From contig CAYQCE010000041.1 in assembly GCA_964415885.1 (NCBI GenBank), forward strand, positions 1 through 33,832: DNA of 33,832 nucleotides. Reading direction: 5' to 3'. How positions within the stretch are numbered: the first letter of the stretch is position 1; every line of letters begins with the position of its first letter. The notes under the pieces were generated by a model. That model was given only the letters and a program-made list of their open reading frames with translations. It was not told where the DNA came from and did not search any database. The translations under genes and the position numbers were made by a program. Source of the DNA: CAYQCE01 sp964415885. Its GTDB lineage: Bacteria; Zixibacteria; MSB-5A5; JAABVY01; JAHJOQ01. This document shows, piece by piece, positions 14,504 to 23,667 of the stretch.

Positions 14504-16486
14504 ATGAAGGGATTTACTCTGAATGCCAAAACAATCTGCGGGCTCGTCCTTGCGCTCGGACTGACAATCGGTCTCAGCGCCTGCAGCTTCGAGAAACCGC
14601 AGCAACCGACATGGGACACTGACCTGGTGGTACCACTCATCTCGCACAACTACGATATGCTCGAGCTAGTCGATCGTATGGACGAGGAGAACCTCAGCTA
14701 CGACTCGCTCGGCAACATCTCGATCTCAATCGATCAGACAATGGACACGGTGTCAATCGACGCCGGTCTGGCGATCGACGGTATCACTACGGCCTACTCC
14801 GAGAAGCTTGGCTCGGTCGAGATTAACTCGCCCACGGCGGTCGCGGAGCAGATCAGTCTCTCGGACTATGTCTCGCTGGGGGAGGGCGGCGTCGTGCCAA
14901 GCATGACTATCCAGGCGAACAAGAGTCTGCCCGAGATTGCGGAATTCAACTCGGTCACGATCGAGTCGGGTTCGCTCATTATCACGGCAACCAACAACTT
15001 CGGTCTCAATCTCGACAGCGCCAACATCGGCATCATCGACATCTCAACATTCGACGTGATCGGGCTTGTGAGATTTCCGGATGGAATCCAGGCTGGCTCA
15101 GCGGAATCCGGAAGCATTGATCTCGCTGGGAAAACACTCTACAACAGGCTCTCATACAGCGCATTTCTGTACCTCGAGGGCGACACACTGCTGACTCTGG
15201 CCGACAAGTCTGTCAGTGTTGAAGCTGGATTCTCACCAAACGTTACGGTCTCCTCGGCAAACGCTCTCATCTCGTCTCAGAGCAAGAGCTACCAGGAGAG
15301 AATCGGCTTTGCGAATGACAATGACATCGAATCGGCAGCAGTGAGCGACGGTCAGATCGAGATCCGCGTCACGAACGCGACTGAGCTCCCGACAACGATC
15401 ACCGTCAATGTGGACGAATTCCGAAACGGCACGCAACCGCTCAACTTCTCCGTTGAGCTCTCGAGGCAGCAGAACCAGCAAATAGTTCGCAGCCTCGCCG
15501 GTTACACATTCACTCCGCTGGCGGGCGAATCTGACCCGTCAATGGACGTCGAACTCGACGTTGAGATCGCGGGAAGCGGCTCGGAGACAGTCCTTGTGAG
15601 TGCATCCGATTCGTTCGCCGTCGAGGTGGTCGTTACTGATCTCGCATTCTCGTCCGTAACCGGAGTCATTGCGCCCACGGATGTCACCATCGATCCGGTG
15701 CATGAATCAGTGGATATTCCGACCGGCTTCGAGAATTTCAATCTCACATCGGCGGTCATGACACTCGAGATATACTCGGCTGTCAGCCTTCCGACGGATG
15801 CAGACATTCGTCTCGAAGGAAACAACGGTCAGGAACTCGATATCTCAGCGACACTGAACGGCGGCTCTGCACAGATCCCCGGAAAGACAACTGTGGTTGT
15901 GGATGACTTGAGCGATTTCCTGAATCCGATCCCGAGCTCGATTACGCTCACAGGCACTGCCACGGTCGGTGACGGCGTGACCTCGGGTACGGTAACGGAT
16001 GATGCCTATGTCTACGGTAAAGTGAGCATTGTTTCGCCGCTCGAGATGTCCATAGGCAATACAACGTTCGATACGGATATCAACAAGGCGGAACTGGATG
16101 ACATTGACGACGATCTCGTTGACAGGCTCCATACCGGTACTGTCCATGCGCATCTGACCAATCATCTCCCGCTGGAGGCTTCGGTAACGCTCTACCTGAA
16201 GGGCGACACGCTGGATATCTATGACAATCCGGATATCACAATCGGGCCGGTCGAAGTCGGCTCCGGCACACTCGGCTCGAACGGCCTCGTCAGCAACAGC
16301 GTTGGCTCCGATTTCACGACTGTTCTGACCAGCCAGGACCTTCAGATACTCAACAACGAGACAATCTACATAGGCCAGATAATCACATTCGCCGGCACTA
16401 ACGGTGAGACTGTGAAAATCATCTCCAGCGACTACATCAACGTTCAGGCGTACATGGAAGTCTCGGCCCGCATGGGTGATTTCTAA
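14504..16486 (+). CDS. Large exported lipoprotein of unknown function
   Basis: 660 residues. The N-terminus (MKGFTLNAKTICGLVLALGL...GLSAC then SFEKPQ) is a lipoprotein signal peptide. The mature protein is rich in Ser, Thr, Asp, Val and Ile and reads as repeated beta-strand segments, so a beta-sandwich or elongated surface protein is likely. I recognise no catalytic motif or named domain. An upstream purine-rich stretch with AGGAGAGGAAGG sets the ATG at 14504. It is the first gene of an operon with a PorV-like barrel and a type IX-secreted protease, under a sigma-54 promoter. Context suggests an envelope partner of these two, but nothing in the sequence shows the role directly. Confidence 0.8.
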   Translation: MKGFTLNAKTICGLVLALGLTIGLSACSFEKPQQPTWDTDLVVPLISHNYDMLELVDRMDEENLSYDSLGNISISIDQTMDTVSIDAGLAIDGITTAYSEKLGSVEINSPTAVAEQISLSDYVSLGEGGVVPSMTIQANKSLPEIAEFNSVTIESGSLIITATNNFGLNLDSANIGIIDISTFDVIGLVRFPDGIQAGSAESGSIDLAGKTLYNRLSYSAFLYLEGDTLLTLADKSVSVEAGFSPNVTVSSANALISSQSKSYQERIGFANDNDIESAAVSDGQIEIRVTNATELPTTITVNVDEFRNGTQPLNFSVELSRQQNQQIVRSLAGYTFTPLAGESDPSMDVELDVEIAGSGSETVLVSASDSFAVEVVVTDLAFSSVTGVIAPTDVTIDPVHESVDIPTGFENFNLTSAVMTLEIYSAVSLPTDADIRLEGNNGQELDISATLNGGSAQIPGKTTVVVDDLSDFLNPIPSSITLTGTATVGDGVTSGTVTDDAYVYGKVSIVSPLEMSIGNTTFDTDINKAELDDIDDDLVDRLHTGTVHAHLTNHLPLEASVTLYLKGDTLDIYDNPDITIGPVEVGSGTLGSNGLVSNSVGSDFTTVLTSQDLQILNNETIYIGQIITFAGTNGETVKIISSDYINVQAYMEVSARMGDF

Positions 16487-16513
16487 GCAGGAATAAAGGG
16501 AGGGATCAGAATC

Positions 16514-17761
16514 ATGTTTAGACTCAAAACATACAGCGTGTTCGGTTTGATACTTCTGCTCTGCGCATCCGCGATGGCGGGCAGCCACTATGATGCGAGA
16601 AGCATCGCGATGGCGGGCAGCTATACTGCAGTCGCTCGCGGGTACGAGTCTGTCGGACTCAATCCCGCGAACCTCGCTCTCGCAGACAGGCCCAATACAT
16701 CGGTCGGCCTCTTCGGATTCGGCTCGCTCATCAACAATAACGCCTTCTCGAAAGGTGACTACAACAAGTATAACGGCAGCCACCTGACAGACCAGGACAA
16801 GCAGGATATCCTTGATAAAATACCCACCGACGGTCTTGAGTTCAAAGGCAACACCGGCGCTACCGCACTCAGCGTCTCGCACGGCCCGTTTGCCTTCTCA
16901 ACCGTAGTCGAAGCGGGCGGCCGCGGCAACCTGTCGAAGGACGTCGTCGACCTCGCATTCTTCGGCAACAAGGTAGGGGAAACTGTGGTTATCGATGACG
17001 CTGACGGGGAAGGCATCGCTCACGTTGACTTCAATCTGTCGTACGGCCGCAAGGTCCGGAGCTTCGATTGGGGCAAAGTGACCGCCGGCCTGACATTCAA
17101 GTACATACGCGGTATAGCAGTCTTTGATATAACCCAGGCCGATGCAAGCGCCACAACAAACTACGACGGAGTCAACGCGGACGGTTCGATGACTGTGAGG
17201 TCATCGACAGGAGGTTCCGGCTACGGTTTCGATATCGGCGCTGCTGCCAACTACGGTGAAGACTGGGTCTTCTCATTCGGAATCAAGAACCTCGTCTCGA
17301 ACATCTCATGGAATAATGAGACCAGGGAGACTGAATACTTCTTCGACGTCGCTGGATTCACGGTCGAAACGGCGGATGAGGATACAACTGTCGTTTCTGA
17401 CGAAATCGAACACTCCATCGGCTCTTTCTCGACAAGCCTCGCGCCGGAAGTAAACATCGGTGCTTCGCACACCTACGGCGACTTCCTTCTCGCGTCAGAC
17501 CTGAAACTCGGATTGAGGGACAAATTCGGCTCCACAACAACCCCCGAGATCTCGGTTGGTGGTGAGTATCAGGCTCTCAGCTATCTGCCGCTCCGCGCGG
17601 GACTCTCATTAGGCGGGCTTCACGGTTCGTCGCTGTCTCTCGGAGGCGGCGTCAACATATCGTCCTTCTATTTCGACATCGGGTGGGCTTCATCCGGCAC
17701 CGTCCTGCCCAAGTTCGGGAAGGGCATGGCATTCGCGGTTTCATCCGGACTCAAGTTTTAG
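16514..17761 (+). CDS. PorV-like outer-membrane beta-barrel protein
   Basis: 415 residues with a cleavable signal peptide (LILLLCASAMA). The mature start, YDARSIAMAGSYTAVARGYESVGLNPANLAL, is the hallmark of PorV/OmpP1/FadL-related barrels (early A-x-x-G-x-A/T and N-P-A motifs). Alternating hydrophobic strands follow and the C-terminus is FAVSSGLKF, a barrel-closing aromatic. PorV in type IX secretion systems shuttles substrates from the translocon to the attachment machinery. The next gene encodes a protein with a type IX tail, which supports this role. A FadL-like transporter remains possible. The ribosome binding site GGGAGGG lies 8-9 bases before the ATG, and the gene follows the lipoprotein after 27 bases. 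Confidence 0.8.
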   Translation: MFRLKTYSVFGLILLLCASAMAGSHYDARSIAMAGSYTAVARGYESVGLNPANLALADRPNTSVGLFGFGSLINNNAFSKGDYNKYNGSHLTDQDKQDILDKIPTDGLEFKGNTGATALSVSHGPFAFSTVVEAGGRGNLSKDVVDLAFFGNKVGETVVIDDADGEGIAHVDFNLSYGRKVRSFDWGKVTAGLTFKYIRGIAVFDITQADASATTNYDGVNADGSMTVRSSTGGSGYGFDIGAAANYGEDWVFSFGIKNLVSNISWNNETRETEYFFDVAGFTVETADEDTTVVSDEIEHSIGSFSTSLAPEVNIGASHTYGDFLLASDLKLGLRDKFGSTTTPEISVGGEYQALSYLPLRAGLSLGGLHGSSLSLGGGVNISSFYFDIGWASSGTVLPKFGKGMAFAVSSGLKF

Positions 17762-17785
17762 AGAACTCTTAGCAGGAGACGCAAA

Positions 17786-19483
17786 ATGCATATCAGGATC
17801 ATAACAACTGTTGCAGCGATGCTCTTGTTGCTGATCGGGATCGTCGAGAGCGGTTCCGCCATGCCGCCATATACCGGAGACCCAAAGGATCCTGATTATG
17901 CAGCTAGATCGAATGCCGCCAACTTCATCTACGCATCTCTTCAGGAGAGCTGGGCTTTGCGAGGTGTCGATGAGCCGGCTGATATTGATCTCAGGGCATG
18001 GCTCGCGTCATCGAGCGCGTCCAGGAACATGCTCTGCATACTCGTAGACTTCCCGGATCGCGCCGGGATCGTAGCTGAAGAGTTCTTCGATACTCTGATC
18101 TACGGCGCGTCCGGAACGACTGTCAGGACATATTACAACGAGACCTCGTATGGTCAGCTCGACATCGTGGCCGTTGATCTTCCGTCTGATCTCGGCTGGG
18201 CAACAGCAAGCCAGAATCTGGCCTACTACGTCGGTTCCGACAACGGCACCGGGACCTATCCGAACAACTGCCAGAAGCTCGTCGAAGAAGCGGTCGATCT
18301 CGTTGACGGAGTTGTTGACTTCAGTCAGTATGACAACGATAACAACGGTTGGGTGGACGGCCTGATGGTCGTCCACTCCGGCCCCGGAGCGGAGTTCACT
18401 CTTTCAGCGAACGACATCTGGTCGCACAAATGGGCAATAAGCCCTCGGCTGAAGGATGGAGTATATGTCTACACATACAGCATGATGCCCGAATACTGGT
18501 CATCATCCGGCGATATGACGATCGGCGTTTTCTGTCATGAGCTCGGGCATGTCTTCGGGCTGCCGGATCTGTATGACAGGGACTACTCCTCGAACGGCGT
18601 CGGAAGATGGTCGATTATGGCATCCGGGTCATGGAACGGTAGTCTCGGCAGTTCGCCTGCTCACTTTGACGCATGGTGTCGAATTGAACTCGGTTTCACA
18701 ACTGCAACGAACGTAGCCTCGAACATGACCAATGTACAGATTCCAGATGTTTTCTCCTCAGGGACGATCTACAAGCTCTGGACCAACGGGTCGCCGGGCA
18801 GCGAGTATTTCCTCGTGGAGAACCGGCAGAAGACCGGCTACGACTCGGCACTACCTGGTGAGGGTCTACTCATCTGGCACATCGATAATTCCGTATCACA
18901 CAACGATAACGAATGGTATCCTGGCCACACATTGAGCGGAAACTACGCCGTAGCGCTTGTACAGTCGGATAATCTGTGGAGCATGGAGAAAGGCATGGGA
19001 CACGGAGACGCTGGCGATCCGTACCCGGGGTCGTATGGCGTGACGTCGTTCTCGCCGACCTCATCGCCGAACTCAAACGACTATGACGGTGCAAATACAC
19101 TGGTAGCTGTCAACAACATCTCCACCTCAGCGGATACCATGACGGCTGATCTCATAGTCTCCCTCATCTCAGCTGCGGAGGAAAACCTTGACGACGGTAT
19201 TCTACCGGACGGATTCAGCGTCGGGCAGAACTACCCGAACCCGTTCAACGCCTCTACAGTGGTGGAATACTCCGTACCGACAGATGGAATCGTCGAGATT
19301 GATGTATTCAACATACTTGGGCAGACCGTCTACTCGACGGAGCAGACGGTAGCTACCGGCAGCCATCTGTTTGAATGGACGGCATCCTCGACAAACGGAT
19401 CGGACATCCCTTCCGGGACATACTTCATCCGACTGTCCCACGACGAACGGGAACAGGTCCGAAAAATGTTGTACCTAAAGTAA
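17786..19483 (+). CDS. M6-family metalloprotease with type IX secretion tail
   Basis: 565 residues. A signal peptide (AAMLLLLIGIVESGSA) is followed by a propeptide-like region and an M6 (immune-inhibitor-A-type) peptidase domain. The zinc motif is HELGH at 251-255 in CHELGHVFGLPDLYD, and the Met-turn may be WSIMASGSW. Residues about 470-565 form the type IX/Por C-terminal sorting domain: FSVGQNYPNPFNASTVVEY, a FNILGQ strand, IPSGTYFIRL and a basic end. The tail directs passage through the type IX system and is usually cut off on attachment. The enzyme would be a secreted or surface endopeptidase. The ribosome binding site AGGAGA precedes the ATG, 24 bases after the PorV-like gene. Last gene of this operon. 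Confidence 0.93.
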   Translation: MHIRIITTVAAMLLLLIGIVESGSAMPPYTGDPKDPDYAARSNAANFIYASLQESWALRGVDEPADIDLRAWLASSSASRNMLCILVDFPDRAGIVAEEFFDTLIYGASGTTVRTYYNETSYGQLDIVAVDLPSDLGWATASQNLAYYVGSDNGTGTYPNNCQKLVEEAVDLVDGVVDFSQYDNDNNGWVDGLMVVHSGPGAEFTLSANDIWSHKWAISPRLKDGVYVYTYSMMPEYWSSSGDMTIGVFCHELGHVFGLPDLYDRDYSSNGVGRWSIMASGSWNGSLGSSPAHFDAWCRIELGFTTATNVASNMTNVQIPDVFSSGTIYKLWTNGSPGSEYFLVENRQKTGYDSALPGEGLLIWHIDNSVSHNDNEWYPGHTLSGNYAVALVQSDNLWSMEKGMGHGDAGDPYPGSYGVTSFSPTSSPNSNDYDGANTLVAVNNISTSADTMTADLIVSLISAAEENLDDGILPDGFSVGQNYPNPFNASTVVEYSVPTDGIVEIDVFNILGQTVYSTEQTVATGSHLFEWTASSTNGSDIPSGTYFIRLSHDEREQVRKMLYLK

Positions 19484-19495
19484 GTAAAAGGCCCT

Positions 19496-19531
19496 CTCGC
19501 AGGAGACTTTCGAGTGTTGTAAGTCTGCGAG
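19496..19531 (-). terminator. Hairpin between convergent genes
   Basis: Stem CTCGC + AGACTT pairs with AAGTCT + GCGAG, with a 3-base bulge and an 11-base loop. It lies between the protease stop (19483, plus) and the zinc-ribbon gene stop (19551, minus). On the minus strand TTTTA follows about 9 bases after the stem, so it may end the zinc-ribbon transcript; the plus-strand tail is A-rich. Confidence 0.4.
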
Positions 19532-19550
19532 TAAAATCGAATGATAAAAG

Positions 19551-19823
19551 CTACTTCAGGTTGCCTCTGTTGTGCTCATTTCCAAGCTGAGTCACCGCAG
19601 AACCACCGGAATGATTGCGCCGAGCCTTCCGTGGCTTCGACCTGCTGTCTTTCTGTTCCTGGCGTTTCTGCTTCTTCAACCTGGTGTAGCACGACTTGCA
19701 TCTCTTGGGTTCTTCCGTGAACCCTTTCTCGAGAAAATACTCTTGTGCGCTGACCGTAAATACAAACTCCTCATTACAGTCGGCACAAATGAGTATCTTA
19801 TCTTTGAGTGGTTCGCACGCCAT
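19551..19823 (-). CDS. Small zinc-ribbon protein (probable zinc-ribbon domain family)
   Basis: 90 residues. The N-terminal half carries two CxxC pairs, CADC at about 13-16 and CKSC at about 42-45, around a FVFTVSAQEYFLEKGF segment. This matches the small bacterial zinc-ribbon family in which the second pair follows a P-K-R-C motif (here EPKRCKSC). The C-terminal half is strongly basic (KKQKRQEQKDSRSKPRKARR), suggesting RNA, ribosome or DNA binding. The function of the family is not established. The ATG at 19823 follows GGGGGG 5 bases upstream. It is probably a single-gene unit; about 250 bases of unremarkable sequence separate it from the gene that ends at 20074, and I saw no convincing promoter there. 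Confidence 0.85.
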   Translation of the reverse strand: MACEPLKDKILICADCNEEFVFTVSAQEYFLEKGFTEEPKRCKSCYTRLKKQKRQEQKDSRSKPRKARRNHSGGSAVTQLGNEHNRGNLK

Positions 19824-20073
19824 AATGTCCCCCCGGTCTGCTTCACTCTAAAAGATCCTCTTCGGCATACACCAACTGAATGCGAGACTCAAAAGCATCG
19901 ATTGAAGTGTGCGGATGTTGTTTCTGACAGGACTATAGAGATCACACAGCTCCTTGCTACACAGCCCGAGTCAGCAAATCTGCGCTTTATCGATATCAAA
20001 TCTCACATTTGCAAATGCTTCGTCTATCACCTCCCGTCACAGGGATTTTGATGTCGCTGGACCCGCGCAAAGT

Positions 20074-23000
20074 CTATCGCAAAAGCATCATCTTCTTAAC
20101 TTCAGAAAAACTGCCTGCCGTGAGTCGGTAGAAGTATATCCCGGACGGCACTTGCTCTCCGTAATCGCTCATGCCATCCCAGGTCACACGGTAGAACCCT
20201 GCCCCCTGACGATCATCAACGAGAACGGTCACTGTCTGACCGAGGATGTTGTGAATCGTCAACACAACATGTGCTTCATCTGGTAGATTATAGTGGATAT
20301 GAGTCGATGGATTGAACGGATTCGGATAGTTCTGTGACAGCGTGAATCTGTCCGGCCTTGCATCGATTTCAACATACTTTGATATCAGTTCTCTCACTCT
20401 GTCGGCGAATTCATCTCCCTCCGAGGATGCGAGTGCGAAGTAGATCGCCTCGAACGCCTCCTTATGCTGCCGCATCTCCTTCTCATCCGGCACAAATGCG
20501 GGAGCCGCAAAGTCATGCGTCTGATCCCAGGCCACGCCTATAGCACTGACATCATTCTCGTTGACTACACCGTCACCGTTGCAGTCGGCGTATGTCGCCG
20601 CCAGGGGATCCCATGCCGATGCCACCTGCAATCTCCACTCGAGACCACCGGTGCGCTCCGGTCCGGTCATCATCCAGTACACTCCCAGCGGGAGAATATC
20701 CGCCTCATTTACTTTGCCGTCGTTGTTGGCATCACCGGGATGAACCCCCGGTCCCGTAACAAACGAAAACGAATAGTCGTCGTCCGGCGAGCCTTCCTGC
20801 AATCCGTCACGGTCACCATCGAGAGTGTTCCCTGCTGGATCAGCGAGATCCCCGCTCACGGTCACTGTAATAGTGTCAAGCGGAAGAAGCGGATCGTCGG
20901 GACTAAATACCACTTCCCAAACAGTAGGCAGATAGTTGAGTTGGCCCTCTATCGGCAAATCAACTTTACCGCTGACGAAAACGAAGTTCGATGAATTAAC
21001 CTGTTCGAGCTCTAACGGTTCGCTCATACGAACAGTGACATTTGCCTTGAACGATATGTCATCTGTGCCGTCCTCCGGATCAGTTGAGCGAACATACGGC
21101 GGCACGCGTTCCGGTATACCTATACCGCTTAGTTGAACATCGAATTCAGGGATCGCCGGATCATCCGAGTGGATAGTCATAGTCGCCGCAAAATGCCCGG
21201 TATCGGGTGGAACGAATGACAGGGTGATATCTCTAAACGACTCTGAGAAAATGGTCGCTGAAGTCGGAGCTGCCGAAAACGCGCTCGATCCGGAGAAAGT
21301 GATACCAGTGATTTCGATCTCGAATCCATCCGCAAATGAGCTCTGATTCCTGACACGGAGCACATATTCGGTCGTGCTGTCGACCTGGGTCGTATCGAAT
21401 GTTATCTCGTCCTCGTTGACAAGAATCAACGGATCGGCGTATGATACCAACTCGAATGTCATAGTGTCCATAGGCGCACCGCCCTGTGCGGTTCCGATGA
21501 GGGCTGCACCATATATTCCTCGCGGCACATCTTTGGAGAGAGTGGCAATGATTCGAGATGAGTCGTTGACCGTCACCGTGGGGTCGATCAACATGTACTC
21601 TATCGTTCCGCGGGACGGCTCAGCGACAGTCACAGCCTCGAGGTTGATCTCTCGGTTGAACTGGCCGAAAAGTGTGTCCGCTGAGAAGTATATAGTCTTT
21701 GTATACTTGTCATCGAGAGTATCATTGAGAGTCAGGTCGAAACCGTAAACAGTGATATAATTCTCCACAAGCGCGGTATCGAACGTCCCGCAGTCGTTCA
21801 GGGAGGCAAGCCATACGGCGTAGCGTCCCGGGTCGGAGTAAACATTCGTTGGATTCTGGATATCTGACGTGTTGCCGTCGCCGAAGTTCCAGGACCACTC
21901 GAACGGCTCATTGAGAGACAGATCGCTGAATGACACCTCCAACGGTGCAGAGCCTGCAACCGGTTCTGCCGTAAAGTCCGTTTGGGCGTTCCCCTCAACG
22001 GTAATGTATGAATTCAACCTGAGCGTATCGAACGAACATCCGTTGGAAACGCGCAGGCGAACGTTGTAGGTGCCCTGTTCCGCGTATTCATGAGTCGGGT
22101 TCTGCTCGGTCGATGTTTCCCCGTCGCCGAATGTCCAGAGCCATTCATCGAGACGCCCGGTCGAGAGGTCTTCGAATTGAACTGTTAGAGGCGCACAGCC
22201 CGACGTGACATCTGTTCCAAACTGAGCATCCGGAGCAAGCATGACTTTGATAAGTGTATCCTTCACTGCCACGACTGTTGTGCATGGAGTTATGGCATAG
22301 AGTCGGACTGTGAAGAAACCGGTCGTATCGTAAGTATGATAAACCTCTTCCAGTCCCGCCGCGTATGTGCTGTCTCCGAAGTCCCAGAACAGGCTGTCGT
22401 AGTCGCCACCGGCCTGGGCGTTGAATCTCACGTAGAGCCCCGGGCATCCGGATGTCGGCACTGCGTTGAAGTCTGACGTGATCGAGCAGTCCGCCCATTC
22501 GTCCGGTCCAATATCGACGCGGTCGTTCACAACGCGCTTCTTGCCGTCGAAATCCCACGGAGGCAGCCGATCGTGAGCCTTCCCCACGTTGATCAGCGGC
22601 GAATTGTCCTGCAGGTGATAGTCGCCGCCGTGATAATCCACGAAGAGTGGATCGGAGGTAATGTTGTTTCCGATGTCATCACAACCGGGACCGAACGTCT
22701 GCCCCGTATTTCCGAAGTAGCAGTTGTAGCCCGTGAAGATCGTACCCTCCGAGAGACACTCCACACCGCCGTTAATGTTATTGACTATAATATTGTTGTA
22801 GAACTCGAGTGTCGTAAACGCTGTGATATCTGCCGCAGCAGTGCCGTCTCCCGCCTCGTTCTCCATGAAGAGGTTATTCGTGATCAAGCCACCACATTCA
22901 TCGAAGTAGACTCCGGCTCCCGATACACCAGATCCGTCTTTCAATATGCAGTTCGCGACAAGCACGAAACACGTGTCGGTGAAATCCCGAACGCCAATGG

Positions 23001-23667
23001 CTGCGCCATAATCGGCGAAATTGTTATCGAAATAGCAGTTTATGATATCGACATTAGACGAGTTGGCGTATAGAGCGCCCCCGTAAGTCTCAGCATAGCA
23101 GGTCGTGAACGAGCAATTCTCTATGGTGGCATCACAGGAATACATATAGAGACCGCCGCCATACGCACCCTCACCGGAAAACGAGGTGCATGAATCAAAT
23201 GCGCAGTTTGTAATCTCCAAGCCGGTATTGGAGGCGTATACACCCTGTGCCAGGCTCTTAAATGTAAGACCGGTAATACTTATCTCGTCCCCGAACCCTC
23301 CGTATACATAGAGCGCTGTGTAGGCGCTGTCGATATCTATGATTGTCTGCTCAGGTCCCTCAACACCCTTCAGGTGCGCCCAATAGCTGTAGTAATCCAT
23401 GTATATAGGATCTCCATAGACTCCCGGCAGAATCATTATGGTGTCACCATAATTTGTCTGAAACAATGCGTGAAGGATACTCTGATACGGATTACCGAGA
23501 GTGCCGTCACCGAGTTCGTCATCACCCAACTCGTCGGAGACATAGATATTCTGAGGTAACTCCTGACCATTCGAGACATTGCTCAACAATAAGAAAAGCA
23601 CTACCGCAATGAGGAATACCGGATAGTGCCTCAGAATCCCAAATTTATGACGAGTAATGTTCTTCAT
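20074..23667 (-). CDS. Giant beta-helix/PKD/dockerin surface protein with type IX tail
   Basis: 1197 residues. A signal peptide (FLIAVVLFLLLSNVSNG) is followed by a right-handed beta-helix region (about 25-380; right-after-start NPYQSILHAL and PGVYGDPIY, then repeated N-C-x-F coils). Three PKD domains follow at about 397-478, 477-560 and 561-645 (W-x-F-G-D motifs), then an Ig-like ASPM/Hydin-type domain (about 742-850), a Big-type Ig domain (about 855-970), and a paired dockerin-like segment (about 974-1045) with calcium loops DANNDGKVNEAD and DCNGDGVVNEND. It ends with a type IX sorting tail (RFTLSQNYPNPFNPSTHIHY...VPSGIYFYRL). It is probably an adhesin or glycan-binding protein; no lyase catalytic residues could be assigned. 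The ATG at 23667 overlaps the upstream stop as TGATG, with AGGGG 7 bases upstream. Confidence 0.93.
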   Translation of the reverse strand: MKNITRHKFGILRHYPVFLIAVVLFLLLSNVSNGQELPQNIYVSDELGDDELGDGTLGNPYQSILHALFQTNYGDTIMILPGVYGDPIYMDYYSYWAHLKGVEGPEQTIIDIDSAYTALYVYGGFGDEISITGLTFKSLAQGVYASNTGLEITNCAFDSCTSFSGEGAYGGGLYMYSCDATIENCSFTTCYAETYGGALYANSSNVDIINCYFDNNFADYGAAIGVRDFTDTCFVLVANCILKDGSGVSGAGVYFDECGGLITNNLFMENEAGDGTAAADITAFTTLEFYNNIIVNNINGGVECLSEGTIFTGYNCYFGNTGQTFGPGCDDIGNNITSDPLFVDYHGGDYHLQDNSPLINVGKAHDRLPPWDFDGKKRVVNDRVDIGPDEWADCSITSDFNAVPTSGCPGLYVRFNAQAGGDYDSLFWDFGDSTYAAGLEEVYHTYDTTGFFTVRLYAITPCTTVVAVKDTLIKVMLAPDAQFGTDVTSGCAPLTVQFEDLSTGRLDEWLWTFGDGETSTEQNPTHEYAEQGTYNVRLRVSNGCSFDTLRLNSYITVEGNAQTDFTAEPVAGSAPLEVSFSDLSLNEPFEWSWNFGDGNTSDIQNPTNVYSDPGRYAVWLASLNDCGTFDTALVENYITVYGFDLTLNDTLDDKYTKTIYFSADTLFGQFNREINLEAVTVAEPSRGTIEYMLIDPTVTVNDSSRIIATLSKDVPRGIYGAALIGTAQGGAPMDTMTFELVSYADPLILVNEDEITFDTTQVDSTTEYVLRVRNQSSFADGFEIEITGITFSGSSAFSAAPTSATIFSESFRDITLSFVPPDTGHFAATMTIHSDDPAIPEFDVQLSGIGIPERVPPYVRSTDPEDGTDDISFKANVTVRMSEPLELEQVNSSNFVFVSGKVDLPIEGQLNYLPTVWEVVFSPDDPLLPLDTITVTVSGDLADPAGNTLDGDRDGLQEGSPDDDYSFSFVTGPGVHPGDANNDGKVNEADILPLGVYWMMTGPERTGGLEWRLQVASAWDPLAATYADCNGDGVVNENDVSAIGVAWDQTHDFAAPAFVPDEKEMRQHKEAFEAIYFALASSEGDEFADRVRELISKYVEIDARPDRFTLSQNYPNPFNPSTHIHYNLPDEAHVVLTIHNILGQTVTVLVDDRQGAGFYRVTWDGMSDYGEQVPSGIYFYRLTAGSFSEVKKMMLLR

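Noticed and set aside
15845..16882. Long minus-strand open frame (345 codons) opposite the lipoprotein and PorV-like genes
   Set aside because: It spans two well-supported plus-strand genes and their junction, its translation shows no recognisable domain or signal, and no ribosome binding site was seen. It is a mirror of codon bias.
19572..20051. Plus-strand frame of 159 codons over the zinc-ribbon gene
   Set aside because: It overlaps the zinc-ribbon gene, which has a family match and a ribosome binding site, and this frame shows neither.
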